A stretch of DNA of 64,000 bases, taken from the NCBI RefSeq assembly GCF_017565645.3, contig NZ_CP086136.1, positions 3,951,501 through 4,015,500 of the forward strand, given 5' to 3'. Below, in pieces: positions 27,063 through 36,610 of this stretch. Both the position numbers and the translations under genes were made by a program. The first letter of the stretch is position 1, and each line of letters opens with the position of its first letter. The notes under the pieces were generated by a model, which made no database searches, was not told the origin of the DNA, and was given only the letters and a program-made list of their open reading frames with translations. This DNA is from Bradyrhizobium barranii subsp. barranii. GTDB taxonomy: Bacteria; Pseudomonadota; Alphaproteobacteria; Rhizobiales; Xanthobacteraceae.

Positions 27063-30000
27063 TGCACGTCGTCTTCCGCGAGAGCCGCGGTCTCGAGGAG
27101 ACCGCGACGCCAAGGGACATCGGCCAGGACCCGGCCGATCTCGTGGTGCTCTCGTACTCGGATTCCGACCTTGCCGCGTTCGCGGCCGGCTGGCGGCGCG
27201 GCCGCAACAGCCTGCCGTCGCTGCGGCTCGCCAATCTCGCGGAGCTGCGGCATCCGTTGTCGGTCGACACCTATATCGAGCGCACGCTGTCGCAGGCGCG
27301 CGGCATCCTGGTGCGCCTGATCGGCGGTGAATCCTATTGGCCGTACGGGCTCGCGGCCCTGCAGCAGCTGGCGAAGGACCGCAATATCGTGCTGGCCGTG
27401 CTGCCGGCCGACGGCCGCGACGACACGCGGCTCGATGCCTACTCGACCCTGCCGGTTTCGACGCTGCGCCGGCTCAAGGTGCTCTGTGACACCGGCGGTC
27501 CTGTTGCAGCCCAGGCCGCGATCGCGCAGCTCGCGTTGGCCTCGGGCCTTTACGCAGGCCCGGTCGTCGGCGAGATGAACCTGCCTGAGATGGGCTTTTA
27601 CGATCCCGCGCGTGGTGTCATTGCTGCGCCGATGGCAGGCGAGGGAAAGCCGCTCGCGCTCGTGACCTTCTATCGTTCCTATCTCACCGCCGCGGATACC
27701 GGGCCGGTCGACGCCCTGATCGCGGCGCTGCGCGAGCGCGGCTTTGACGCGTATGGCGTGTTCGTCACCTCGCTGAAGGCTCCGGGCGTTGCGGATTGGC
27801 TGCGGACGTATTTCGCGACGAATCCTCCCGCCGCGATCGTCAACGCGACGGCGTTCTCGGCGATGGGCGACGACGGCACGACACCGTTCGATGCTGCATC
27901 GTGTCCCGTCTTCCAGGTCGCGCTCTCATCGGCACGGCGCGAGGACTGGGCGGAGTCGCTGCGCGGCCTGTCGCCCGGCGATCTCGCGATGCATGTGGTG
28001 CTGCCGGAGGTCGACGGCCGCCTGTTCGCGGGCGTGGTGAGTTTCAAATCGGCCGCGGAGCGTGATCCCGATCTGCAATTTTCGCATCTGGCGCACCGGC
28101 CCGATGAGGAGCGCGTCAAGGCCGTCGCCGCGCGCGTTGCGGCCTGGCGGCGCCTCGCGGACACGCCAGCCGCCGAGAAGCGGGTGGCGCTCGTGCTCTC
28201 GAACTACCCGGGCCGTCCACATCAGATCGCGCATGCGGTTGGTCTCGATGCGCTTGCGTCGGTCGAGGCATTGCTGTCTGACCTGACAGAGGCCGGCTTC
28301 GATGTTGTGCCGGTCTCCGCACTTGGCGAAACGTTGCTGAAGCAGCGACTGACCTGGAACGTCGCCGATTACCGCGCCGCGCTCTCGCGTCTCCCGCAAG
28401 CATTAAAGGATGATCTTGCGCAGGCCTGGGGCGCGCCGGCGGATGACCCGAGTTGTCGCGACGGTGCATTTCAATTCGCGGCCATCGCAAGTGGCCAATC
28501 GATCATCGCGGTTCAGCCCGAGCGCGGCGATGCGACGACGCGCGATGCCGACTATCACGATCTCGCCCGCACGCCGCGCCATGCCTATGTCGCGTTCTAT
28601 CTTTGGCTCCGCGGGCAGGCCATCGATGCCGTCGTGCACATGGGCGCGCATGGCACGCTGGAATGGCTGCCCGGAAAATCCGTGGCGCTGTCGTCCGCGT
28701 GCTGGCCGGAAGCCCTGATCGGCGATCTGCCGGTCATCTATCCCTTCATCGTCAACGATCCCGGCGAGGCCGCGCAGGCCAAGCGGCGCTTGGGTGCCGT
28801 CACCATCGGCCATCTGCCGCCGCCGCTCGAACAATCCGCGGTGCCGGAAGGCCTCCGTCGGCTCGAACGTCTCCTGGACGAATATTCGACCGCCGATGGT
28901 CTCGACCCCGCCCGACGTCAGCGTCTGATCGCCGCGATTCGCGACGAAGCGCGTGCGGCAGGGCTCGAAGACGATCTTGGTCTCGATGCATCGGCTGCAC
29001 CGGCGGAAGCGATCCCGCGGATCGATCGCTTCGTCTGCGATCTCAAGGAGAGCCAGTTCGGCGACGGCTTGCACGTGTTCGGCCGCGGCGTCTGCGCCGA
29101 TGCGGAGCGCGATGCGTTGCGTTCCTCCCTCGCGGGGCAGCGCGTTGCGCCGGGGCCGTCGGGCTCGCCGTATCGCGGACGCCAGGACGTTCTGCCCACG
29201 GGGCGCAATCTCTTTGCCGTCGATCCGCGCGCGGTGCCGACGCCGTCGGCGCATGCGCAAGGCATCAGGCTCGCGGAAGAGCTGCTGCGTCGCCATTTGC
29301 AGGATCACGGCGACTGGCCGAAAGGCCTCGTGGTCGATCTCTGGGGCTCGGCGACGATGCGGACCGCCGGCGAGGAGTTCGCCATGGCGCTGCATCTCGC
29401 CGGCCTTGCGCCGCGCTGGGACCACGCCTCAGGCCGCGTCAACGGCTACGACATCATCGCACCGGCCGAGCTCGGCCGCCCCCGTATCGACGTCACGCTG
29501 CGCGTGTCGGGCCTGTTCCGCGATGTCTTCTCCGGCCTTGCGCAATTGTTCGAGGCCGCCGCCGAGGCGCTCGCGTCGCGCGAGGAGGAGGGCGACGAGA
29601 ATCCCTATCGCCACCGCGCCTCGCGCGTGTTCGCGCCGCGCCCCGGCCAATACGGCGTGGGTCTGTCCGCGATCCCCGATGCCTTTACGGCCGAGACGCG
29701 TGATGCCGCCGGCGAAGCCTGGCTGTCGGCATCGTCCTGGGCGTTCTCCGCGGACGGTGCGATGCAGCCGGATCGGGCCGGCATCGAGACGCGGCTCGCA
29801 TCCGCCGATGCTTTCGTGCACGTCCAGGATCTGCCGGAGACCGATCTTCTGCTTGCCGCCGACTATGCCGCACATGAAGCCGGCATCGCGGCGGCTGCAG
29901 CGCATCTCGGTGCGGCAGGACCATCGCTCTATCACCTCGATACGACGCGGCCCGAGCAGCCGCACGCGCGGACGCTGACCGAGGAAATCTCCCGTGTCGT

Positions 30001-30310
30001 CCGTGCACGCGCGGCCAATCCGGCCTGGATCGCCGGCATGATGCGACACGGTTTTCGCGGTGCCGCCGAGATCACCGCGACGCTGGAGCACATGGCCGCC
30101 TTCGCGCATCTGGCCGGCGCCGTACCGCCGCATCTGTTCGATCTCTACTACGATGCGACGCTCGGCGACGCCGATGTCCGCACCTTCATGGCCCGCGAGA
30201 ATCCGGCGGCGCTCGCCGCGATGGAGACCTGCTTCACACGCCTGCACGAAGCCTCGCTCTGGCGAACGCGCCGCAATTCGATCGCGGCTGCGCTGAAGGA
30301 GGCTTCATGA
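27062..30310 (+). CDS. cobN: Cobaltochelatase subunit CobN
   Basis: This is the large subunit of the ATP-dependent aerobic cobaltochelatase, which inserts cobalt into hydrogenobyrinic acid a,c-diamide. The 1,082-residue protein matches the CobN/BchH type. An N-terminal region begins with MHVVFRESRGLEETATP. A central block has AVVHMGAHGTLEWLPGKSVALS, VIYPFIVNDPGEAAQAKRRLGAVTIGHLPPPL and GRNLFAVDPRAVPTPSAH. The C-terminal part contains DLWGSATMRTAGEEFAMALHLAGLAPRWD and RIDVTLRVSGLFRDVF. All family blocks are present in one frame. The partner AAA+ and MIDAS subunits CobS and CobT are not in the window and must be encoded elsewhere. It overlaps cobG by four bases. Confidence 0.95.
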   Translation: MHVVFRESRGLEETATPRDIGQDPADLVVLSYSDSDLAAFAAGWRRGRNSLPSLRLANLAELRHPLSVDTYIERTLSQARGILVRLIGGESYWPYGLAALQQLAKDRNIVLAVLPADGRDDTRLDAYSTLPVSTLRRLKVLCDTGGPVAAQAAIAQLALASGLYAGPVVGEMNLPEMGFYDPARGVIAAPMAGEGKPLALVTFYRSYLTAADTGPVDALIAALRERGFDAYGVFVTSLKAPGVADWLRTYFATNPPAAIVNATAFSAMGDDGTTPFDAASCPVFQVALSSARREDWAESLRGLSPGDLAMHVVLPEVDGRLFAGVVSFKSAAERDPDLQFSHLAHRPDEERVKAVAARVAAWRRLADTPAAEKRVALVLSNYPGRPHQIAHAVGLDALASVEALLSDLTEAGFDVVPVSALGETLLKQRLTWNVADYRAALSRLPQALKDDLAQAWGAPADDPSCRDGAFQFAAIASGQSIIAVQPERGDATTRDADYHDLARTPRHAYVAFYLWLRGQAIDAVVHMGAHGTLEWLPGKSVALSSACWPEALIGDLPVIYPFIVNDPGEAAQAKRRLGAVTIGHLPPPLEQSAVPEGLRRLERLLDEYSTADGLDPARRQRLIAAIRDEARAAGLEDDLGLDASAAPAEAIPRIDRFVCDLKESQFGDGLHVFGRGVCADAERDALRSSLAGQRVAPGPSGSPYRGRQDVLPTGRNLFAVDPRAVPTPSAHAQGIRLAEELLRRHLQDHGDWPKGLVVDLWGSATMRTAGEEFAMALHLAGLAPRWDHASGRVNGYDIIAPAELGRPRIDVTLRVSGLFRDVFSGLAQLFEAAAEALASREEEGDENPYRHRASRVFAPRPGQYGVGLSAIPDAFTAETRDAAGEAWLSASSWAFSADGAMQPDRAGIETRLASADAFVHVQDLPETDLLLAADYAAHEAGIAAAAAHLGAAGPSLYHLDTTRPEQPHARTLTEEISRVVRARAANPAWIAGMMRHGFRGAAEITATLEHMAAFAHLAGAVPPHLFDLYYDATLGDADVRTFMARENPAALAAMETCFTRLHEASLWRTRRNSIAAALKEAS

Positions 30311-31470
30311 GTGCGGCCGCGATCAAGGGCTGGTGTCCCGGCGCGTTGCGCCCGATGCAATCGGGCGACGGGCTCGTGGTTCGCGTGCGCCCGTTCGGCG
30401 GAAGGCTTGAAGCCGCGCAAGTCGCCGGCCTTGCCGAGCTCGCCGAACGCTACGGCAATGGTCTCATCGATGTGACGAGCCGTGCCAACCTCCAGATCAG
30501 AGGCGTCAGCGAGCAGGGCCATCGCCGGCTGCTCGATGGACTCGCGTTGCTGCGGCTGCTCGACCCCGATACCGACATCGAAGCCCGGCGCAACATTTTG
30601 GTGACGCCGTTCTGGAACAGCGGTGACGAGACGCAGGCGCTCGCCGCGGAGCTTGAAGAAGCGCTCGCCGACAGCACGCTCGAACTCCCCACAAAATTCG
30701 GCTTCGCCATCGACGATGGAAAGTCGCGCGTACTCGCCGGCGATTCCGCCGATGTGCGCATCGAACGCGATCGCGACGGCCGGCTCCTGGTGCGGGCCGA
30801 TGGCGCAAGGCTTGGCCGCTCGGTCGCGCGCGGAGAGGCCGTGAGCACGGCGCTCGCGCTCGCGAACTGGTTCATCTCGTCCGGCGGCGCGAAGGGCGGG
30901 CGAGGGCGCATGGCAGCCCATATCGCGGCCGGCGCAGAATTGCCTCAGTCGTTGAGCGGCGAAACCGAGCCTGCTCCGGTCATGGCCGCGTCACGACCCG
31001 GGCATTATCCGCATGGCGCCCTGGTCGGCGTCGCGTTCGGGCAGATGCTGCACACGACGCTCCATCAATTTTCCGGCTGTGGACATGCGCTGCGCATGAC
31101 GCCATGGCGAATGGTGCTGAGCGAGGGCAAGCGCGAGATGCCGAGCGGGGCAGGCCTCATCACCGAGCCTTACGATCCGGCGTTGCGCGTGATTGCTTGT
31201 AGCGGCGCCCCGCGTTGCCGCGAGGCGCATGCCGACACCCGCGCGCTCGCTTCCGCCCTTGCGCCGCGCATCGCCCTCGATACGCGCCTTCACGTCTCCG
31301 GGTGCGCCAAGGGCTGCGCGCGTTCCGGCGCGTCCGCGGTGACGCTGGTTGCGACCAGCGCCGGATTTGATCTCGTCCGCGACGGCTCGACCCGCGATGA
31401 GCCGGTTCTGCGCGGCCTCAACGGTGCCGACATCGTCAGCGATCCCTCCATCCTGGTCGGAGGCCACTGA
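30307..31470 (+). CDS. cobG: Precorrin-3B synthase CobG
   Basis: CobG is the oxygen-dependent monooxygenase that makes precorrin-3B before ring contraction. Its presence marks the aerobic pathway. The 387-residue protein resembles sulfite/nitrite reductases. DVTSRANLQIRGV is in the N-terminal ferredoxin-like repeat. The C-terminal half has the siroheme/[4Fe-4S]-type cysteines as CSGAPRC (C-x5-C) and SGCAKGCA (C-x3-C). No CobZ-type replacement was seen. The ATG overlaps cobN by four bases, and its stop shares one base with the cobH start, so it is part of the riboswitch 1 operon. Confidence 0.92.
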   Translation: MSAAAIKGWCPGALRPMQSGDGLVVRVRPFGGRLEAAQVAGLAELAERYGNGLIDVTSRANLQIRGVSEQGHRRLLDGLALLRLLDPDTDIEARRNILVTPFWNSGDETQALAAELEEALADSTLELPTKFGFAIDDGKSRVLAGDSADVRIERDRDGRLLVRADGARLGRSVARGEAVSTALALANWFISSGGAKGGRGRMAAHIAAGAELPQSLSGETEPAPVMAASRPGHYPHGALVGVAFGQMLHTTLHQFSGCGHALRMTPWRMVLSEGKREMPSGAGLITEPYDPALRVIACSGAPRCREAHADTRALASALAPRIALDTRLHVSGCAKGCARSGASAVTLVATSAGFDLVRDGSTRDEPVLRGLNGADIVSDPSILVGGH

Positions 31471-32099
31471 TGCCGCACACCTACGAGACCGACGGTGCGG
31501 CGATCTACCGACAGTCCTTTGCGACCATCCGGGCAGAGGCCGATCTTGCGCGCTTTTCGCCGGACGAGGAGCAGGTGGTGGTGCGGATGATCCACGCCGC
31601 CGGCATGGTGGGCCTCGATGCGCATATCCGCTTCACATCAGGCATGGCGACTGCTGCGCGCGCGGCCTTGCAGAGAGGCGCGCCGATCCTGTGCGACGCG
31701 CGCATGGTCTCGGAAGGAATTACGCGCGCGAGACTGCCTGCAGCCAACGCCGTGATCTGCACGCTCGGCGACGAAGCCGTTCCCGCGCTCGCGCAGTCCA
31801 TGCGCAACACGCGCTCGGCTGCGGCGCTGGAGTTGTGGCGACCGCATCTCGACGGCGCAATCGTTGCGATCGGTAACGCGCCGACCGCGCTGTTTCATCT
31901 CCTCAACATGCTCGAGGACCCGGGCTGCCCGCGCCCTGCGGCGATCATCGGCTGCCCCGTGGGCTTCGTCGGCGCGGCCGAATCCAAGGCCGCGCTGATG
32001 GCCGATCCGCCGGTGCCGGCGCTGACAGTCGAGGGCCGCCTCGGCGGCTCCGCGATCACGGTCGCCGCCGTGAATGCACTGGCGAGCCGGAGCGAATAG
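31470..32099 (+). CDS. cobH: Precorrin-8X methylmutase CobH
   Basis: CobH moves the C-11 methyl group to C-12, converting precorrin-8X to hydrogenobyrinic acid. The protein has the standard length of about 209 residues. The catalytic histidine is His42 in VRMIHAAGMVG (His43 in the P. denitrificans enzyme, from memory). Other family blocks are APILCDARMVSEGITRARLPAANAVIC, AIVAIGNAPTALFHLLNML and PAAIIGCPVGFVGAAESK. The stop of cobG and the start of cobH share a base. Two bases separate it from cobI. Confidence 0.94.
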   Translation: MPHTYETDGAAIYRQSFATIRAEADLARFSPDEEQVVVRMIHAAGMVGLDAHIRFTSGMATAARAALQRGAPILCDARMVSEGITRARLPAANAVICTLGDEAVPALAQSMRNTRSAAALELWRPHLDGAIVAIGNAPTALFHLLNMLEDPGCPRPAAIIGCPVGFVGAAESKAALMADPPVPALTVEGRLGGSAITVAAVNALASRSE

Positions 32100-32101
32100 C
32101 C

Positions 32102-32833
32102 ATGGGACGCATCATCTGCTGCGGTCTCGGCCCCGGTGATCCTGATATGATGAGCGTGCGCGCCGACCGGACGGTGCGCGGTGCGAAGCATGTCGCCTAT
32201 TTTCGCAAGAAGGGCCGGCCCGGCCAGGCGCGGCGGATCGTCGAAGGCATGTTGGGCTCCGACGTCACCGAATACGCAATGGAATATCCTGTTACGACGG
32301 AGCTCGCCTTCGATAGCCCGGAATATGTGCAGCTGCTCGCCGGCTTCTACGACGAATGGGCGGAACGGCTGGCGCGGCTTTCGCGTGCGGTGGATGTCGT
32401 CGTGCTCTGCGAGGGCGATCCTTACTTTTACGGCTCCTTCATGCATCTGCACACGCGCCTGCAAGGCCGTGTCGAGATCGAGGTGATCGCGGGCATTCCC
32501 GGCATGGTCGGTTGCTGGAACGGCGTCGGCCGGCCGATCGCGCTTGGCGACGACGTGACGACGGTGCTGATGGGGACGCTCGCCGAAGACGAGCTCGAGC
32601 GGCGCATGCGCGATTCCGATGCGCTTGTCGTCATGAAGACCGGCCGCAATCTCGCAAAAGTGCGCCGCGCGCTCACGGCTGCCGGCCGGCTGGACGATGC
32701 CTGGCTGGTCGAGCGCGGCACCATGCCGGGCGAGCGCGTGGTGCGGCTCGCCGAGGTCGATGCCGCCGACTGTCCTTACTTTGCGATCGTGCTCGTGCAC
32801 GGCAAGGGCCGGCATCTGGACGCCGCCGAATGA
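32102..32833 (+). CDS. cobI: Precorrin-2 C(20)-methyltransferase CobI
   Basis: CobI is the SAM-dependent methylase acting at C-20 of precorrin-2. The 243-residue protein has the class III methyltransferase N-terminal loop CCGLGPGDPDMMSVRA, the second SAM-site motif LCEGDPYFYGSF, and VIAGIPGMVGCWNGVGRPIALGDD, which is characteristic of CobI/CbiL. It overlaps cobJ by four bases (ATGA), so the two sequential enzymes flanking CobG in the pathway are encoded together. Confidence 0.93.
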   Translation: MGRIICCGLGPGDPDMMSVRADRTVRGAKHVAYFRKKGRPGQARRIVEGMLGSDVTEYAMEYPVTTELAFDSPEYVQLLAGFYDEWAERLARLSRAVDVVVLCEGDPYFYGSFMHLHTRLQGRVEIEVIAGIPGMVGCWNGVGRPIALGDDVTTVLMGTLAEDELERRMRDSDALVVMKTGRNLAKVRRALTAAGRLDDAWLVERGTMPGERVVRLAEVDAADCPYFAIVLVHGKGRHLDAAE

Positions 32834-33564
32834 CGGGCACGCTGACCATCGCGGGCCTTGGGCCGGGCAGCGATGCGCTGGTGACGCCCGAGGTCTCCGC
32901 CGCCCTTGCCGCCGCCACCGACATTCTGGGCTACGCGCCCTATGTTGCGCGCGTGCCGCCGCGGACAGGGCTCACCTTGCATCCCTCCGACAATCGCGAA
33001 GAGCTGCAGCGCGCGGGCGAAGCCCTGCGGCTTGCGGCCGAAGGCGGGCAGGTCGTCGTCGTTTCCTCCGGCGATCCCGGCGTCTTCGCGATGGCGTCGG
33101 CCGTGTTCGAGGCGCTCGAACAGGCACCGCAATGGCGCGAGCTTCCCATTCGCGTTTTGCCTGGTATCACAGCGATGCTGGCGGCGGCCGCGCGCGCTGG
33201 TGCGCCGCTCGGCCATGATTTCTGCGCGATCAATCTCTCGGACAATCTCAAGCCGTGGGCGGTTATCGAGAAGCGCCTGCGGCTGGCCGCGGAAGCCGAT
33301 TTTGCCATTGCGATGTACAATCCGCGCTCGGCAAGCCGACCAGAGGGTTTTGGCCGCGCGCTTGCGGTGTTGAAGGACGGCGGCTGCGGCGACCGCCTCG
33401 TGATCTTCGCGCGCGCGATCAGCGCCGCCGATGAAAGGATCGAGACCGTCACGCTGAACGACGCGCGGCCTGAGATGGCCGACATGCGCACGTTGGTCAT
33501 CGTCGGCAATTCGCAGACGCGCCGCGTCGGCCGCTGGATCTATGCCCCGAGACAGGCGCGATGA
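32830..33564 (+). CDS. cobJ: Precorrin-3B C(17)-methyltransferase CobJ
   Basis: CobJ methylates C-17 and drives the ring contraction of precorrin-3B. The 244-residue protein opens with the SAM-binding loop IAGLGPGSDALVTPEV. It continues with GYAPYVARVP, VVSSGDPGVFAMAS, VLPGITAMLAAAARAGAPLGHDFCAINLSD and MYNPRSASRP, all typical of CobJ/CbiH. The start at 32830 overlaps the cobI stop. Its last 25 bases overlap the 3' end of cobK, which is on the opposite strand. Confidence 0.93.
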   Translation: MTGTLTIAGLGPGSDALVTPEVSAALAAATDILGYAPYVARVPPRTGLTLHPSDNREELQRAGEALRLAAEGGQVVVVSSGDPGVFAMASAVFEALEQAPQWRELPIRVLPGITAMLAAAARAGAPLGHDFCAINLSDNLKPWAVIEKRLRLAAEADFAIAMYNPRSASRPEGFGRALAVLKDGGCGDRLVIFARAISAADERIETVTLNDARPEMADMRTLVIVGNSQTRRVGRWIYAPRQAR

Positions 33565-34286
33565 CCGAGCCATTGCATGATCTCGGTCACGCTCTCAACC
33601 CGCTGACGATCGGGCAGCTCCGGCCGCGCGATCATGATCACGGGCAGGCTAAGCATGCGGGCCGCGTCGATCTTGGCGCGTGCGCCGTCGCCGCCGGAAT
33701 TGCGGGCGACGATCCATGCGATGCCGCGCGCGCGCATCATTTCGAGCTCGCGGTCGAACGTGAACGGCCCGCGCGACACGATCACGTCCGCAGCGAAGGG
33801 CAGAGGTGCTTCGGGGGGATCGACGAACCGAAGCGTGTAGACGTGCTGCGGCTTCGCCGCGAACGGTGCGATGTGCTGGCGGCCGATGGCGAGGAACACG
33901 TTTGCCGGCGTCTCGGGCAGCGTAGCGGCCGCGGCGGTGACGTCGGCGACTTCGATCCAGTTGTCGCCGGGCGCCCTCGTCCAAGGCGCGCGCTCGAGCG
34001 CGATCAGCGGCGTTCCCGTTTGCGCGCACGCCTGGACCGCGTGGCGGCTCATCTCGGCAGCGAAGGGATGCGTGGCGTCGATCACATGCGTGATGCGCTC
34101 ACGGCGAATATAGTCGGCAAGCCCGCTCACGCCGCCGAAGCCACCGATGCGGGTCGGCAGCGGCTGATCGGCGGGCGCGCGGGTTCGGCCGCCATAGGAA
34201 TACACGGCGTCGATGCCCGCGCGTGCGATTTCCGCGGCGAGCAAACTCGCATCGGCGGTTCCGCCCAGAATGAGGGCGCGCGTCAT
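33540..34286 (-). CDS. cobK: Precorrin-6A reductase CobK
   Basis: CobK reduces precorrin-6A to precorrin-6B with NADPH. The 248-residue protein starts MTRALILGGTADASLLAAEIARAG, the dinucleotide-binding signature of CobK/CbiJ. It contains HVIDATHPFAAEMSRHAVQAC, FLAIGRQHIAPF, VSRGPF and IVARNSGGDGARAKIDAA. The start chosen at 34286 fits the family best. It overlaps head to head with cobL, both ATGs sharing the palindrome CATG (34284-34287). Its tail overlaps cobJ by 25 bases. It is therefore an antisense gene packed with no spare DNA between two plus-strand cob genes. Confidence 0.92.
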   Translation of the reverse strand: MTRALILGGTADASLLAAEIARAGIDAVYSYGGRTRAPADQPLPTRIGGFGGVSGLADYIRRERITHVIDATHPFAAEMSRHAVQACAQTGTPLIALERAPWTRAPGDNWIEVADVTAAAATLPETPANVFLAIGRQHIAPFAAKPQHVYTLRFVDPPEAPLPFAADVIVSRGPFTFDRELEMMRARGIAWIVARNSGGDGARAKIDAARMLSLPVIMIARPELPDRQRVESVTEIMQWLGHRACLGA

Positions 34287-35466
34287 GGCTGATCCCTGGT
34301 TGACCATCATCGGTATCGGCGAAGATGGCCTTGCCGGGCTGTCCGAGGCAAGCCGAAAGGCGCTCGCGAAGGCAGAAACTGTTTTTGGTGGCGAGCGTCA
34401 TCTCGCGCTTGCTGATGTGGAGGGGCGCGGTCGCCCGTGGCCGGTGCCGTTCGACGCAGACATCGTGCTGAGCTGCCGCGGCCGGCCGACGGTGGTACTC
34501 GCCTCCGGCGATCCGTTCTGGCACGGTGCCGGTGCAAGTCTCGCCGAGAAGCTCGATGCCAACGAGTGGATCGCGCATTCGGCGCCATCGACCTTCTCGC
34601 TCGCCGCCGCGCGGCTGGGCTGGCGCCTCGAAGCCATCGCCTGTCTCGGGCTTCATGCCGCGCCGTTCGAGCGTCTCGTACCGCATCTCGTGCGAGGTGC
34701 GCGCATCATTTGCCTCGTGCGCGACGGCAAGGCGGCCGGTGAGCTCGCCAAATGGCTGAGCGAGCGCGGGTGGGGCGCCTCGGCGTTCTGGACTCTCGCC
34801 GCGCTCGGCGGGGCGCGCGAAGGCATCGCTGAGCATCGTGCCGACAGCTTTGAGGGCGATCTCGCCGAAAACCTGGTCGCAGTAGCGGTCGAGGCGAGGG
34901 GCGGGCAAGGCATTCCCCGCAGCTCAGGCCTGTCAGACGATCTCTTCGCTCACGACGGCCAGATTACCAAGCGGCCGGTGCGCGCGCTGGCGCTCTCGGC
35001 GCTGGCGCCGCGACCCGGCGAGCGGCTGTGGGATATCGGTGCGGGTTCTGGCTCGATCTCGGTGGAATGGGCGCTGTGCGGCGGGACGGCGAGCGCCATC
35101 GAGGCACGCGAGGATCGTGCCGCGAATATCCGTAGCAATGCTGCAGCGTTTGGATTGGCGCATCGGATTAATGTCATCGCGGCGTCCGCGCCCGAAGCTC
35201 TCGCTGCGCTGGAAGTGCCGGACGCGGTCTTCATCGGTGGCGGTCTCGATATCGCGATGTTCGATGCCATCTGGTCACGGCTCTCGCCGGGTGCGCGGCT
35301 CGTCGCGCATGCGGTGACGCTGGAGACGGAGGCGCTGCTCGGCGAACTGCACCAGCGCCACGGCGGCGAGTTGATGCGGGTCGAGATTGCCTATGCAGCG
35401 CCGCTCGGTCGCTACAGGTCCTGGGAAGCGTCGCGGCCCGTGGTGCAATGGAGTGCGGTTCGATGA
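34285..35466 (+). CDS. cobL: Precorrin-6Y C(5,15)-methyltransferase (decarboxylating) CobL
   Basis: CobL performs two methylations and a decarboxylation on precorrin-6B. The 393-residue protein has the expected fusion. An N-terminal CbiE-like class III methyltransferase spans about residues 1-205 (LTIIGIGEDGLAGLSEASRKAL, VLASGDPFWHG). A C-terminal CbiT-like class I methyltransferase follows (SLAPRPGERLWDIGAGSGSISVEWAL-type glycine loop near residue 250, and PDAVFIGGGLD). The start at 34285 is only defined by homology, since the frame is open further upstream. It shares bases with the divergent cobK start codon. It overlaps cobE by four bases. Confidence 0.93.
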   Translation: MADPWLTIIGIGEDGLAGLSEASRKALAKAETVFGGERHLALADVEGRGRPWPVPFDADIVLSCRGRPTVVLASGDPFWHGAGASLAEKLDANEWIAHSAPSTFSLAAARLGWRLEAIACLGLHAAPFERLVPHLVRGARIICLVRDGKAAGELAKWLSERGWGASAFWTLAALGGAREGIAEHRADSFEGDLAENLVAVAVEARGGQGIPRSSGLSDDLFAHDGQITKRPVRALALSALAPRPGERLWDIGAGSGSISVEWALCGGTASAIEAREDRAANIRSNAAAFGLAHRINVIAASAPEALAALEVPDAVFIGGGLDIAMFDAIWSRLSPGARLVAHAVTLETEALLGELHQRHGGELMRVEIAYAAPLGRYRSWEASRPVVQWSAVR

Positions 35467-35831
35467 AAGTCGCCGGACTCGGATTCAAGAAGGATGTCAC
35501 GCTGGCTTCGCTGCGCGAGGCGCTGCTGGCAGCCGGTGGTTCCGAAGGCCTCGCGGCGGTCGCGACTGTCAGCGACAAGGCCGACGCGGAAGTGCTGAAG
35601 CAGCTCGCGCGCGAATGCGGCGTACCGATCAAGCCGGTTCCGGCGGACATGCTGGCCGGCATCGAGACGCCGACGCAGTCAAAACTCGTCGCGGAAAAGT
35701 TCGGCACGGGCTCGGTCGCTGAAGCCGCGGCGCTCGTTGCGGCTGGCCCCCGCGCGCGATTGATTGCGACGCGGGTGGTCTCGCGGGATCGCACCGCGAC
35801 CGCCGCGATCGCGGAAGGAGACGGCGCATGA
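35463..35831 (+). CDS. cobE: Cobalamin biosynthesis protein CobE (CbiG C-terminal-like)
   Basis: This 122-residue protein resembles the C-terminal domain of CbiG and the small CobE of aerobic producers. The opening is [19 protein letters not shown], followed by the central [32 protein letters not shown] and the Ala-rich end [21 protein letters not shown]. CobE's biochemical role is not firmly settled; a helper role around the methylation and ring-contraction steps is proposed. The ATG at 35463 overlaps the cobL stop as ATGA, and its own stop overlaps the cobM start the same way. Confidence 0.88.
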   Translation: MKVAGLGFKKDVTLASLREALLAAGGSEGLAAVATVSDKADAEVLKQLARECGVPIKPVPADMLAGIETPTQSKLVAEKFGTGSVAEAAALVAAGPRARLIATRVVSRDRTATAAIAEGDGA

Positions 35832-36610
35832 CGGTGCACTTCATCGGTGCAGGACCGGGCGCTCCGGATTTGCTGACGTTGCGCGGACGCGACCTGATCG
35901 CGGCCTGTCCGGTCTGCCTCTATGCGGGCTCGCTGGTGCCCGAGGGCGTGCTGGCGCATTGCCCGCCCGGCGCCCGCATCGTCAACACCGCGCCGCTGTC
36001 GCTCGACGAGATCATCGCGGAGATCGCTGCCGCGCATGCCGACGGCAAGGATGTTGCTCGCTTGCATTCCGGCGATCTCGCGATCTGGTCGGCGATGGGC
36101 GAGCAGCTTCGCCGCCTGCGCGCGCTCGGTATTCCCTACACGGTCACGCCGGGCGTGCCGTCCTTCTCGGCTGCGGCAGCTGCACTGGAGGTCGAGCTGA
36201 CGCTTCCCGGTCTTGCCCAGACGGTGGTGCTGACGCGCACGCCGGGCCGCGCCAGCGCAACGCCTGAGGGCGAAAAGCTCGCGTCGTTCGCCGCCACCGG
36301 TGCGGTGCTCGCGATCCATCTGTCGATCCATCTGCTCGACAAGGTCGTCGCCGAGCTGACGCCGCATTACGGCGCGGATTGCCCGGTCGCCATCGTCTGG
36401 CGCGCGAGCTGGCCGGACCAGCGCATCGTTCGCGCCACGCTGGCGACGCTCGATGCCGCCGTCGGCACCGAGATGGAGCGCACGGCACTCATTTTGGTTG
36501 GCAAGACGCTTGGAGCGGCGGATTTCGACGAGAGCCGCCTCTATGCCGTCGACTACGACCGCCGCTATCGGCCGGTCGGCGCCGATCCGCGCTTTCCGGA
36601 GGCATCGTGA
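35828..36610 (+). CDS. cobM: Precorrin-4 C(11)-methyltransferase CobM
   Basis: CobM is the SAM-dependent methylase acting at C-11 after ring contraction. The 260-residue protein has [20 protein letters not shown] at the N-terminus, [48 protein letters not shown] and [25 protein letters not shown], all diagnostic of CobM/Cbi[12 protein letters not shown] and [14 protein letters not shown] follow. Coupled by ATGA to cobE and overlapping cobB by one to four bases. Confidence 0.94.
   Translation: MTVHFIGAGPGAPDLLTLRGRDLIAACPVCLYAGSLVPEGVLAHCPPGARIVNTAPLSLDEIIAEIAAAHADGKDVARLHSGDLAIWSAMGEQLRRLRALGIPYTVTPGVPSFSAAAAALEVELTLPGLAQTVVLTRTPGRASATPEGEKLASFAATGAVLAIHLSIHLLDKVVAELTPHYGADCPVAIVWRASWPDQRIVRATLATLDAAVGTEMERTALILVGKTLGAADFDESRLYAVDYDRRYRPVGADPRFPEAS

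Noticed and set aside
28403..29425. Minus-strand open frames under cobN (28403-29425 and 29429-30247)
   Set aside because: Arg/Gly-rich shadows of a strongly supported plus-strand gene. No family resemblance.
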